Assembly: GCF_030646845.1 (NCBI RefSeq)
Contig: NZ_JAUSLE010000035.1
Span: 1 to 56,352, forward strand
Direction of reading: 5' to 3'
Length of the DNA stretch: 56,352 bases
Source: Rhodoferax sp.
Lineage (GTDB): Bacteria; Pseudomonadota; Gammaproteobacteria; Burkholderiales; Burkholderiaceae_C
Under the pieces are notes generated by a model. The model did no database searches, was not told the DNA's origin, and saw only the letters and a program-made list of their open reading frames with translations. Of the stretch, positions 1-7,702 are shown piece by piece; the stretch's first letter is position 1, and each line of letters starts with the position of its first letter. Both the position numbers and the translations under genes were made by a program.

Positions 1-91
1 TCTGGCCAATCAAGTCTTCGGGCTTTTTGTAGTCCGCCAGCAGCGCATCAATCAGGTCGCTGGGTAAGGGTTTCATTTCTACGGTCATCAT
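1..91 (-). CDS. IS256-family transposase, N-terminal fragment
   Basis: About 30 codons are visible on the minus strand before the window edge. They include the stretch ALLADYKKPEDLIGQ, which matches the conserved N-terminus of IS256/mutator-type DDE transposases. A GGAG ribosome site lies just upstream of the double ATG at 91-86. The catalytic DDE domain is outside the window, so whether the gene is intact cannot be judged. The transposase reads away from flhDC and the element end is only about 250 bp upstream of flhD, so the insertion may affect flagellar expression. Confidence 0.8.
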   Translation of the reverse strand, partial: MMTVEMKPLPSDLIDALLADYKKPEDLIGQ

Positions 92-154
92 TGCTCCATG
101 CAAGACAGCAGTTTCCTGCCAAAAGACCGTTTACACAAAACTTCTTACACCCTC
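1..154 (-). mobile_element. IS256-family insertion sequence, right part only (runs off the window)
   Basis: The sequence holds the first codons of an IS256-type transposase reading leftwards. Outside them is a terminal stretch at about 126-154 which, read on the minus strand, begins GAGGGTGTAAGAAG and continues TTTTGTGTAAACGG. This is the usual form of IS256-family terminal inverted repeats. The rest of the element, the other repeat and the target duplication lie outside the window, so the boundary at 154 is inferred from the repeat alone. Confidence 0.75.
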
Positions 155-401
155 GAGTCTCGACGCAACTGTGCGGTGTCAAGAAAGAGAATTGGGTTGC
201 GTTCTGGCGCCATATCTATCCTGAATTTTCCACTTTGTAAGAGTTTGCCTTACACAATGTCGCAGGACCGCTGACATCCCGAACAGGCAAATGCGGATTC
301 AAGTTCCTGGCAGCCGGGTTCAGAATCGGTTCCATGGTGAAAGGCAAAGCAAATAGCTGGCAAACACCACCCAAATTAACGAATCGCTTCTGGAGCCCCA
401 C

Positions 402-728
402 ATGACCGACGAACAACTTTCCGCCGAAATCCGTGATGCCAACCTGACTTACCTCATGCTGGCGCAGAACCTGATTCGCAAGGACAAGGCCGAGGCCCTG
501 TTCCGGTTGGGCGTGTCCGATGAGTCGGCTGACCTGATTGCCACGCTCTCGCCATCCCAGATCCTGAAGATCGCCTCCAGCAACATGCTGCTGTGCCGCT
601 TTCGCGTCGATGACGACATTGTGTGGAACCTGTTGACCAACCACACCGCCAGCAAAGTAGACAACGACGCCACAACCAAGCTGCACGCCAGCATTTTGAT
701 GGCCGGGCGCTTCGCTGAAGCAATGTAA
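402..728 (+). CDS. flhD: FlhD, flagellar master transcription activator subunit
   Basis: FlhD combines with FlhC as a FlhD4C2 complex that activates class II flagellar promoters with sigma-70. The 108-residue product has the usual family length and the typical N-terminal region with LTYLMLAQNLI and a helix around residues 29-55 (KAEALFRLGVSDESADLI). The start at 402 is supported by a GGAG site about 8 nt upstream. flhC follows after 11 nt, so the two are co-transcribed. The preceding 247 bp run back to an IS256-type end, an unusual promoter context for the top gene of the hierarchy. Confidence 0.95.
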   Translation: MTDEQLSAEIRDANLTYLMLAQNLIRKDKAEALFRLGVSDESADLIATLSPSQILKIASSNMLLCRFRVDDDIVWNLLTNHTASKVDNDATTKLHASILMAGRFAEAM

Positions 729-739
729 GGAGCATCACC

Positions 740-1276
740 ATGGCAACCAAAAGCGTTCTCAATGATTCCCGCCAGGTTGACCGCGCTGTCGCCCTGATTC
801 AACTCGGTGCCCGGCTGCAAGTACTGGAGAGCGAAACGGACCTGTCCTACGAGCGCCTGCTGCGCCTGTACAAGGAAGTGGCCGGGCGTTCACCGTCCAA
901 GGGCCAGTTGCCGTTTTCCACCGACTGGTTCCTGACCTGGCAGCCCAACATTCACGCCTCGCTGTTCTTGAACACCTATGAGTACCTGAGCAAGGTAAGC
1001 GAACTGGAAGACATTGACGCGGTCATGAAGGCATTCCGGCTTTACAGTGAGCAAATTGCGGCGTGCGGTGTGGAACCCCTGCTGTCCATCACACGCGCCT
1101 GGCGCCTGGTGAAGTTTGTCGACAACAACATGCTCGGGCGGACCAAGTGCTCCAAATGTGGCGGCCATTTCGTCACCGACCCGTATGAAAATGCGCGTCA
1201 TTTTGAATGCGGTCTGTGCACGCCACCCGCCCGCGCCGGCAAAAGCGCCAGCGCCGGGGGGATATTGCTACACTAA
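740..1276 (+). CDS. flhC: FlhC, flagellar master transcription activator subunit
   Basis: FlhC is the DNA-contacting partner of FlhD. The 178-residue protein carries the four zinc-binding cysteines of the family at C137, C140, C157 and C160 (CSKCGG and CGLC). The ATG at 740 follows an AAGGAG ribosome site that overlaps the flhD stop. The C-terminal 15 residues are rich in Ala, Gly and Ser and look non-conserved. A rho-independent terminator follows at about 1302, so flhDC forms its own two-gene unit. A candidate target box for the complex is present at 12345-12371. Confidence 0.96.
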   Translation: MATKSVLNDSRQVDRAVALIQLGARLQVLESETDLSYERLLRLYKEVAGRSPSKGQLPFSTDWFLTWQPNIHASLFLNTYEYLSKVSELEDIDAVMKAFRLYSEQIAACGVEPLLSITRAWRLVKFVDNNMLGRTKCSKCGGHFVTDPYENARHFECGLCTPPARAGKSASAGGILLH

Positions 1277-1301
1277 GCCGGGTGACACTTAAGCACTCTT
1301 G

Positions 1302-1334
1302 AAAGGGCTCCTTTGGGGCCCTTTTTCTTGTTTT
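1302..1334 (+). terminator. Rho-independent terminator after flhDC
   Basis: AAAGGGC at 1302-1308 pairs with GCCCTTT at 1318-1324, with additional C:G pairs inside the loop. A T-rich tail (TTTTTCTTGTTTT) follows. It separates flhDC from motAB. Confidence 0.8.
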
Positions 1335-1359
1335 GACTCTCAGTCCAGTTCCCTAGAAT
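1333..1359 (+). promoter_or_regulatory. Possible sigma-70-like promoter for motAB
   Basis: TTGACT at 1333-1338 and TAGAAT at 1354-1359 resemble -35 and -10 hexamers, but the spacer is only 15 bp, so this is weak. I see no sigma-28 consensus (TAAA-N15-GCCGATAA) in front of motA. Confidence 0.3.
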
Positions 1360-1364
1360 GAAAC

Positions 1365-1387
1365 AGCGTCAAGATAATTTTGACGCT
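1365..1387. promoter_or_regulatory. Perfect 8-bp inverted repeat upstream of motA
   Basis: AGCGTCAA at 1365-1372 and TTGACGCT at 1380-1387 form exact inverted arms around a 7-nt AT-rich spacer, about 40 bp before the motA start. It could be a protein-binding operator or an mRNA hairpin in the leader. It does not fit the FlhDC box consensus and has no T-run. Confidence 0.5.
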
Positions 1388-1428
1388 CCAACTATGGCTG
1401 CAACCACTCACTTTGACTCAATAAGAAC

Positions 1429-2289
1429 ATGATAGTTATTGTCGGCTACGTGGTCTCGATGGGTTGCATCTTTGGTGTCTATGTCTTTCACGGCGGCAAC
1501 ATCGAGGTCATTCTCAAGGCCTTACCCTTTGAGTTGATCACCATTTTTGGCGGTGCGCTCGGCGCGTTCGCGGTCAACAATCAGCCCAAGGTGCTGAAGG
1601 CCACGATGAAACTCATTCCCCAGGCGTTGAAGGGGTCCAAATACACCAAGGCGCGCTACCTTGAGTTGATGGCCTTGCTCTACGACATCCTGCAAAAAGC
1701 CCGCAAAGAGGGCTTGATGGCCATCGAGAAGGATGTGGAAGACCCGCATGCCTCAGAGATTTTCAATAAATACCCCACGGTTGGCAGTGACCACCATGTG
1801 GTGGAGTTCATGACCGACTACCTGCGCATGATGGTTTCGGGCAATCTGAACGCCCATGAAATCGAATCCTTAATGGACAGCGAGATTGACACTCACCATG
1901 CAGAGGCACACGCTCCTATTGCCGCCATTGCCCGTCTGGCGGGAGCCTTGCCAGCGTTCGGCATTGTGGCCGCCGTGCTGGGCGTGGTGAACACCATGGG
2001 GTCGGTCGGGCAGCCGCCAGCGGTGCTGGGCGGAATGATCGCCTCGGCACTGGTTGGCACTTTCCTGGGGATTCTGTTGGCCTATGGTGTGGTGGAGCCC
2101 CTGGGAGGCCTGCTGGAGCAGAAGACAGAAGACGGCGCCAAGGAGTTGCAGTGCATCAAGACCACGCTGCTGGCGAGCATGCAGGGCTACAACCCTTCCA
2201 CGGCCATCGAATTTGGTCGCAAAGTGTTGTTTTCCACTGAACGACCCAGTTTTACCGAGCTTGAAAGCTATGTGCGTGGCAAAAAATAA
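1429..2289 (+). CDS. motA: MotA, proton-channel stator subunit of the flagellar motor
   Basis: MotA and MotB form the stator that couples proton flow to rotation. The 286-residue product has four expected membrane segments: two near the N-terminus (about 1-21 and 34-50) and two at about 167-190 and 200-220. A long cytoplasmic loop with the torque-generating charged residues lies between them. The motif around 165-185 (RLAGALPAFGIVAAVLGVV) is typical. The ATG at 1429 gives the canonical N-terminus, although its ribosome site is weak. motB follows after 17 nt. Confidence 0.96.
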   Translation: MIVIVGYVVSMGCIFGVYVFHGGNIEVILKALPFELITIFGGALGAFAVNNQPKVLKATMKLIPQALKGSKYTKARYLELMALLYDILQKARKEGLMAIEKDVEDPHASEIFNKYPTVGSDHHVVEFMTDYLRMMVSGNLNAHEIESLMDSEIDTHHAEAHAPIAAIARLAGALPAFGIVAAVLGVVNTMGSVGQPPAVLGGMIASALVGTFLGILLAYGVVEPLGGLLEQKTEDGAKELQCIKTTLLASMQGYNPSTAIEFGRKVLFSTERPSFTELESYVRGKK

Positions 2290-2306
2290 GCTGAAGGCCG
2301 GCTGAT

Positions 2307-3245
2307 ATGGCGACAGACGCCAAGAAGCTGCAGCCGATCATCGTCAAGAAGGTCAAGAAAGGTGGCCATGCCGTGCATGGCGGTGCCTGGAAGATTGCCT
2401 ACGCCGATTTTGTCACCGCCATGATGGCGTTCTTCTTGCTGATGTGGCTGCTGGGCTCCACGTCGGAAGGTGACAAAAAAGGGTTGTCTGACTACTTCTC
2501 AGCGCCGCTGAAAGTATCGATGATGGGGGGCAGCGGTGCTGGCGCCAGCAACAGCATTCTCCCTGGTGGGGGCGCTGATCTGACCAAAAACGCCGGGCAA
2601 TCCCGCACCGGTCAAGGCAATGACCCAATTCAAAAGAAAGCGGCGTCTGAAGCCATGAAGGCCGAAGTTGCCAAGCAGGACGCCAAGAAGTTGGCCTCGC
2701 TGAGCGCAAAAATCAGCGCGCTCATATCCAACAGCGCGAAGCTCGCGGAATTCAGCTCCCAGATCAGACTGGATACGACGCCGGATGGCTTGCAGATCCA
2801 GATCGTCGATGATCAAAAGCGCCCCATGTTCGACAGCGGCAGCGCTGTCGTCAAGCCCTACATGCGTGACATATTGCGGGAAATCGGTGCAGCCTTGAAC
2901 GGCGTTGAGAACAAAATCAGTCTGGATGGTCACACGGACCGTGCGCCGTACAGCAATGCCGAGCGTGGCTACAGCAACTGGGAACTCTCATCGGATCGTG
3001 CCAATGCGTCACGACGAGAACTGGTGGCTGCCGGCATGCCTGACGACAAATTGGCTCGGGTCGTTGGCCTGGCATCCAGCATCTTGCTGGACGCGGTCAA
3101 CCCCTTGAGCCCTGCGAACCGAAGAATCAGTATCATTGTCATGACGCGTGAAGCCGAAGAACGGCTCTTGGGGACCGGTCGTACACCTGTCGCATCAGTC
3201 CCTGACCCTGCGGCGGCGGAAGTCACGGTGGCAAACAGCCCATAA
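2307..3245 (+). CDS. motB: MotB, peptidoglycan-anchored stator subunit
   Basis: MotB anchors the stator to the cell wall and supplies the proton-binding aspartate. The 312-residue protein has one N-terminal membrane segment, with the conserved Asp at D34 in IAYADFVTAMM. A flexible Gly/Ser/Ala-rich linker follows, then a C-terminal OmpA-like domain containing DGHTDRAPY and an NPLSPANRRI-type motif. A GAAGG site precedes the start. It is the second gene of the motAB unit. In many relatives cheA, cheW and other chemotaxis genes follow motB, but here cheY follows directly. Confidence 0.95.
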   Translation: MATDAKKLQPIIVKKVKKGGHAVHGGAWKIAYADFVTAMMAFFLLMWLLGSTSEGDKKGLSDYFSAPLKVSMMGGSGAGASNSILPGGGADLTKNAGQSRTGQGNDPIQKKAASEAMKAEVAKQDAKKLASLSAKISALISNSAKLAEFSSQIRLDTTPDGLQIQIVDDQKRPMFDSGSAVVKPYMRDILREIGAALNGVENKISLDGHTDRAPYSNAERGYSNWELSSDRANASRRELVAAGMPDDKLARVVGLASSILLDAVNPLSPANRRISIIVMTREAEERLLGTGRTPVASVPDPAAAEVTVANSP

Positions 3246-3312
3246 CATTGAGACCTCATGATTCGGTACATATTAGTAACAGTTGGAAAAAACGCCATTG
3301 AAAGGGTGCCCC

Positions 3313-3702
3313 ATGGCAAATGAGCTACGGTTTTTGGTTGTCGACGACTTCTCCACCATGCGGAGGATCGTGCGCAACCTGCTCAAGGAAAGTGGTTACA
3401 CAGAGGCCGATGAGGCAGAAGACGGTGTGGCGGCGCTGCAGAAATTGCGCGCCAGCAATTTCGATTTCGTCGTCAGCGACATCAACATGCCCAACATGAA
3501 CGGTTTTCAACTGCTAACGGAAATCAAAAAGGACGAGAAGCTCAAGCACATTCCCGTCCTGATGGTGACGGCCGAAGCACGAAAAGAAGACATCGTGCTG
3601 GCGGCGCAATCAGGGGCGGCTGGCTATATCGTCAAGCCTTTTACCAAGGCCACGCTGGAAGACAAAGTCAACCTGATTCTTGCCAAGGCGGGATTGAAGT
3701 GA
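3313..3702 (+). CDS. cheY: CheY, chemotaxis response regulator
   Basis: CheY is the single-domain receiver that, when phosphorylated, binds the motor switch and changes rotation sense. The 129-residue product shows the acid pair D11-D12, phospho-acceptor D56, T86 and K108, all in canonical places. The ATG at 3313 was chosen because an AAAGGG site lies 6-8 nt upstream and it starts the standard [13 protein letters not shown]-terminus. The upstream in-frame start adds ten non-conserved residues. cheZ overlaps its stop by 4 nt, so phosphorylated target and phosphatase are coupled. Confidence 0.95.
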   Translation: MANELRFLVVDDFSTMRRIVRNLLKESGYTEADEAEDGVAALQKLRASNFDFVVSDINMPNMNGFQLLTEIKKDEKLKHIPVLMVTAEARKEDIVLAAQSGAAGYIVKPFTKATLEDKVNLILAKAGLK

Positions 3703-4355
3703 ACGCCACGCAAAGCAATACCCCTGCGTCTGCTGCAGGCGCGGCCGTTTCGCCAGATATTCATCAATCCATTGGGATGCTGACGCGTCAATTGCACGAC
3801 TCGCTCAACGGGTTGGGCCTGACCGACAAGGTCAAGGGCTGGGCCGGCGAGTTGCCTGATGCCAAAAGTCGTCTCTCTTACATTGCGCGACTCACCGGTG
3901 AAGCCGCAGAAAAAGTGCTGAACCGCGTCGATCAGGCCAAGGCGCAGCACGATCACATTGCGGCTGAGACGCGGCGAATTGGCGCGCTGATCGTCAAGGA
4001 TCCGGTGGCTGCAGTGGCCAAAGGCCATGTCATGAATTTCCTGACTGATGTTGAAGAGTCAACCAAACAGGTTGACCAGCATCTGACAGAAATCATGATG
4101 GCGCAGGACTTTCACGACCTGACAGGCCAGGTCATTGCCAAGGTTGTCAATCTGGCGGCCAGCATTGAGGAGCAACTGGTTCTATTGCTGATTCAGACCG
4201 CTCCACCGGATGCGGTAGTCAAAGCGTCGGCGCCAGCGCCGGTAGCTGAATACCAGCCGGCATTGGCGGGACCTGCGGTCAACGCTGCGGGCAACCCGGA
4301 TGTGGTGACGGGTCAATCGGAAGTCGACGATCTACTGGCAAGCCTGGGGTTCTGA
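3699..4355 (+). CDS. cheZ: CheZ, CheY-phosphate phosphatase
   Basis: CheZ removes the phosphate from CheY and resets the motor signal. The 218-residue protein has the long-helix hairpin region and the active motif [12 protein letters not shown], placing the catalytic pair at D140 and Q144. The C-terminal DDLLASLGF is the CheY-tethering helix. It begins with GTG at 3699 inside the cheY stop (GTGA overlap), indicating translational coupling. No CheA kinase is encoded near this pair in the window. Confidence 0.94.
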   Translation: MNATQSNTPASAAGAAVSPDIHQSIGMLTRQLHDSLNGLGLTDKVKGWAGELPDAKSRLSYIARLTGEAAEKVLNRVDQAKAQHDHIAAETRRIGALIVKDPVAAVAKGHVMNFLTDVEESTKQVDQHLTEIMMAQDFHDLTGQVIAKVVNLAASIEEQLVLLLIQTAPPDAVVKASAPAPVAEYQPALAGPAVNAAGNPDVVTGQSEVDDLLASLGF

Positions 4356-4446
4356 GCCTTCCTTCATTTGCGCCATTGCCCGACTGGAAGTGGCGGGTTA
4401 AACGCCCTCTTATCATTCTTTAGTTTGCGCATCGCTTCATGACAAT

Positions 4447-4469
4447 GGGGAGAACTTAACAGTCTCCCC
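4447..4469 (+). promoter_or_regulatory. Hairpin overlapping the flhB ribosome-binding region
   Basis: GGGGAGA at 4447-4453 is exactly complementary to TCTCCCC at 4463-4469, with a 9-nt loop. The stem ends 3 nt before the flhB ATG and contains the only purine-rich Shine-Dalgarno-like stretch. That stretch is otherwise too far upstream of the start. The hairpin may sequester or reposition the ribosome site. Confidence 0.55.
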
Positions 4470-4472
4470 GCC

Positions 4473-5624
4473 ATGGAATCAAGTAGTCAAGACCGCAACC
4501 TACCAGCCTCCGAGAGGAAGCTTCAAAAGGCGCGTGACGACGGGCAAGTGTCACGCTCACGGGATTTGTCGCATTTGGCGGTCTTGGGCGCCGGTGCCCT
4601 GGGCTTGATGACGCTGGCGCCGCTCATGTTTGACCGACTCAAACTGCATCTGGGCCAGCAACTCTCATTTGATGCGACGTCGGTCGCGCATCCGGACGCC
4701 ATGCTCACTCGCCTGCAGGATATGGTGACTGCCGGCCTGCTCGGATGTGTTATTTTTTCCGCAATCACGACCGCCGTGGTCATGCTGAGCACCGTCGCCG
4801 TCGGCGGCTGGGTTGCCAGCTTGAAGCCGATCACGCCCGACTTCAGCCGGCTGAATCCCTTGACAGGATTCGGCCGGATGTTTACCAAGGACAAGCTGAC
4901 TGAAGTCTTGAAGATGACGTTTATCGCCGTCGTGCTCATTGCATTGGGCTATACGTATCTCAGCTCCACTCTGGACACCATTGCCACGCTGGTTTTGCAG
5001 CCTTCCACTGCAGCCCTCCGGCATTTGACGGAGTGGCTGACTGCCGGCATGGGTCTGCTGCTGCTGGTCGTGTTGCTGGTGGCCATGGTCGATGTACCAC
5101 TCCAGGGTTTTCTGCACAAGTCCAAGATGAAGATGTCTCATCAGGAGATGAAGCAGGAACACAAGGAGTCAGACGGCAATCCCCAAATGAAGGGAAAGTT
5201 GCGTCAAAGACAGCGCGAGATTTCGCAGGGAAATAGCGTGGGCGCAGTGCCAAAGGCCGACTTCGTTCTGATGAATCCGACTCACTTTGCCGTCGCCATC
5301 AAGTACGACGAGAAAACAATGCGTGCGCCACAGGTAGTCTCCAAAGGCGCCGATCTCCTGGCCATGAAGATCCGGGACATTGCCAAAAACAATTCAATCC
5401 CGGTGCTGCAGTCTCCCATGCTGGCCCGCGCCCTGTACGCAAATGCAGAGCTTGATCAGGACATTCCTGCAAGTCTTTATACCGCCGTGGCCCAGGTGCT
5501 GGCCTATATCTACCGCCTCAAAGCGGCCATGCGCGGCGATGGCCCCATGCCGGGCGAGCCACCGCAGCCGTTTGTCCCGGCTGAACTTGATCCCTTGTCC
5601 AAGGTCATCGCCAGCACACCATGA
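4473..5624 (+). CDS. flhB: FlhB, export-apparatus substrate-specificity switch protein
   Basis: FlhB is part of the flagellar type III export gate and switches export from rod/hook to filament substrates after self-cleavage. The 383-residue protein has four membrane segments in residues 32-210 and a cytoplasmic C-terminal domain. The autocleavage site NPTH lies at 268-271, matching the family position. The N-terminus (SERKLQKARDDGQVSRSRDL) is typical. A hairpin covers the start region. flhA overlaps the stop by 4 nt (ATGA). Confidence 0.96.
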   Translation: MESSSQDRNLPASERKLQKARDDGQVSRSRDLSHLAVLGAGALGLMTLAPLMFDRLKLHLGQQLSFDATSVAHPDAMLTRLQDMVTAGLLGCVIFSAITTAVVMLSTVAVGGWVASLKPITPDFSRLNPLTGFGRMFTKDKLTEVLKMTFIAVVLIALGYTYLSSTLDTIATLVLQPSTAALRHLTEWLTAGMGLLLLVVLLVAMVDVPLQGFLHKSKMKMSHQEMKQEHKESDGNPQMKGKLRQRQREISQGNSVGAVPKADFVLMNPTHFAVAIKYDEKTMRAPQVVSKGADLLAMKIRDIAKNNSIPVLQSPMLARALYANAELDQDIPASLYTAVAQVLAYIYRLKAAMRGDGPMPGEPPQPFVPAELDPLSKVIASTP

Positions 5625-7702
5625 ATCCACAACTCAAATCCCTGCAACGATGGTTCGGTAGCAACGCGGCGCTGATTCAGGGCGCCGCCGCACCGATGCT
5701 GGTCGTGGCCATTCTGGCCATGATGGTGTTGCCTCTGCCGTCATGGATGCTGGACACCTTCTTCACGATCAATATCTCGGTCGCCCTGATGGTGATGATG
5801 GTGGCGGCCTACATGATTCGCCCGCTCGACTTTGCCTCGTTTCCTGCCGTCCTGCTACTCACGACGCTGATGCGGCTGTCGCTCAACGTGGCGTCGACCC
5901 GAGTCGTTCTGCTTGAAGGCCACACCGGCCCGGGTGCAGCGGGGGCAGTGATCGAAGCCTTTGGCCACTTTCTGATTGGCGGCAACTTTGCGGTCGGTCT
6001 GATCGTGTTCTCCATTCTGGTGGTCATCAATTTCGTGGTGGTAACCAAGGGTGCAGAACGTATTGCCGAGGTGTCCGCCCGCTTCGCCCTTGACGCCATG
6101 CCCGGCAAACAGATGGCCGTTGACGCCGATTTGAACGCTGGTTTGATTGATGAGAAGGAAGCCAAACGCCGCCGTGCTGAAGTCTCTGAAGAAGCGGACT
6201 TTTTCGGCTCCATGGATGGCGCCTCCAAATTTGTGCGCGGCGACGCCGTGGCCGGCATTCTGATCTTGCTGATCAATATTTTTGGCGGCTTCCTGATCGG
6301 CATCCTGCAGCATGGCCTGACCGCGTCACAGGCAGCGGACACCTACATCCTTCTGGCCGTGGGCGACGCGCTGGTGGCTCAGATTCCAGGTCTGTTGATC
6401 TCGGTAGCTGCGGCCATGGTGGTGTCACGCGTCGGCAAGGACCACGACCTGGGTCGCCAGATCGTGGATCAGATGTTCGTTTCGCCGCGCGTCCTGGGCA
6501 TCACGGCGGCCATCATGGGTATTCTTGGCCTGATTCCCGGCATGCCGCATATCGTGTTCCTCGGCATCTCGCTGGTGCTCGGCTACGCCGCCTGGGTGCT
6601 GGCGCACAAGCCCCCGCCGCCCGACCCGGCCATGAGTGCGCCAGTTGTCACATCGGATGGCGAAGCCACCTGGGATGACCTGCAGCCGGTCGACCAATTG
6701 GGACTGGAGCTGGGTTATCGCTTGATCGCGCTGGTGGACAAGAACCGCCAGGGTGACCTGCTGACCCGCATCAAAGGTGTGCGCCGCAAGTTCGCACAGG
6801 AAGTCGGGTTTTTGCCGCCGGCAGTTCATGTGCGAGACAACCTGGAGCTCAAACCCAGCGGCTATCGCATCACCCTGCGCGGCGTCATTGCGGGCGAAGG
6901 CGAGGCGTTCCCCGGCATGTACCTCGCCATTAATCCAGGCGGCATTACAACTCCCTTGATCGGTACGGCCACCACAGACCCGGCTTTCGGTTTGCCGGCG
7001 CACTGGATCGACGAACGACAGAAAGAAGCCGCGCAAATGGCCGGGTTTACCGTGGTTGATTCCGAGACTGTGATGGCCACCCATTTGTCACACTTGATGC
7101 AGGTACAGGCTTCGAAATTGCTGAGCCGTACCGAGACGCAGCAACTTGTTGAACATGTGAGCAAACAGGCTCCCAAACTGATCGAAGAAGTAGTTCCGAA
7201 AATGGTACCCATCGCTGTATTCCAGAAAGTCCTGCAGTTGCTGCTGGATGAGTCTGTGCATATCCGCGACATCCGCACGATCATCGAGTCACTGGCTGAG
7301 CACGCGGGCACGGTGACCGATCCCGCAGAACTGGCGCGCCGTGTGCGTATCGCCCTGGCCCCGGCCATCGTGCAGCAGATCTACGGGCCAGCCCGCGAAC
7401 TCAACGTCATCGCCATCGACCCGGCCCTCGAGCGCCTGCTGGTTCAGGCGCTTGGCAACGCTGCCGGACCAGCACTCGACCCTGGCGTTGCAGATATCTT
7501 CACCCGTACAGCCGCAGAAGTTGCACTCAAGCAGGAGGAAATTGGCATCCCCGCATGCCTGCTGGTGCCAGATCAGATTCGCAGCGCTATTGCCCGTCTG
7601 GTACGTCGCGTAGCACCACGGCTTCAGGTACTCGCTCACAGCGAAATTCCTGAATCCCACACCATCCGCATAGGTCCAATTCTCAGAGGCGCATCATCAT
7701 GA
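5621..7702 (+). CDS. flhA: FlhA, flagellar export gate protein
   Basis: FlhA is the large integral component of the flagellar type III secretion gate, and its cytoplasmic domain docks chaperone-substrate complexes. The 693-residue product has about eight N-terminal membrane helices (roughly residues 20-325). The signature loop between them includes RFALDAMPGKQMAVDADLNA, and a C-terminal cytoplasmic domain of about 350 residues follows. The length equals that of characterised FlhA proteins. It overlaps both flhB and flhF by 4 nt (ATGA), a tightly coupled export operon. Confidence 0.97.
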   Translation: MNPQLKSLQRWFGSNAALIQGAAAPMLVVAILAMMVLPLPSWMLDTFFTINISVALMVMMVAAYMIRPLDFASFPAVLLLTTLMRLSLNVASTRVVLLEGHTGPGAAGAVIEAFGHFLIGGNFAVGLIVFSILVVINFVVVTKGAERIAEVSARFALDAMPGKQMAVDADLNAGLIDEKEAKRRRAEVSEEADFFGSMDGASKFVRGDAVAGILILLINIFGGFLIGILQHGLTASQAADTYILLAVGDALVAQIPGLLISVAAAMVVSRVGKDHDLGRQIVDQMFVSPRVLGITAAIMGILGLIPGMPHIVFLGISLVLGYAAWVLAHKPPPPDPAMSAPVVTSDGEATWDDLQPVDQLGLELGYRLIALVDKNRQGDLLTRIKGVRRKFAQEVGFLPPAVHVRDNLELKPSGYRITLRGVIAGEGEAFPGMYLAINPGGITTPLIGTATTDPAFGLPAHWIDERQKEAAQMAGFTVVDSETVMATHLSHLMQVQASKLLSRTETQQLVEHVSKQAPKLIEEVVPKMVPIAVFQKVLQLLLDESVHIRDIRTIIESLAEHAGTVTDPAELARRVRIALAPAIVQQIYGPARELNVIAIDPALERLLVQALGNAAGPALDPGVADIFTRTAAEVALKQEEIGIPACLLVPDQIRSAIARLVRRVAPRLQVLAHSEIPESHTIRIGPILRGASS

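Noticed and set aside
4380..4412. Possible terminator after cheZ (CCCG...CGGG)
   Set aside because: The stem is short and imperfect, with no T-run.
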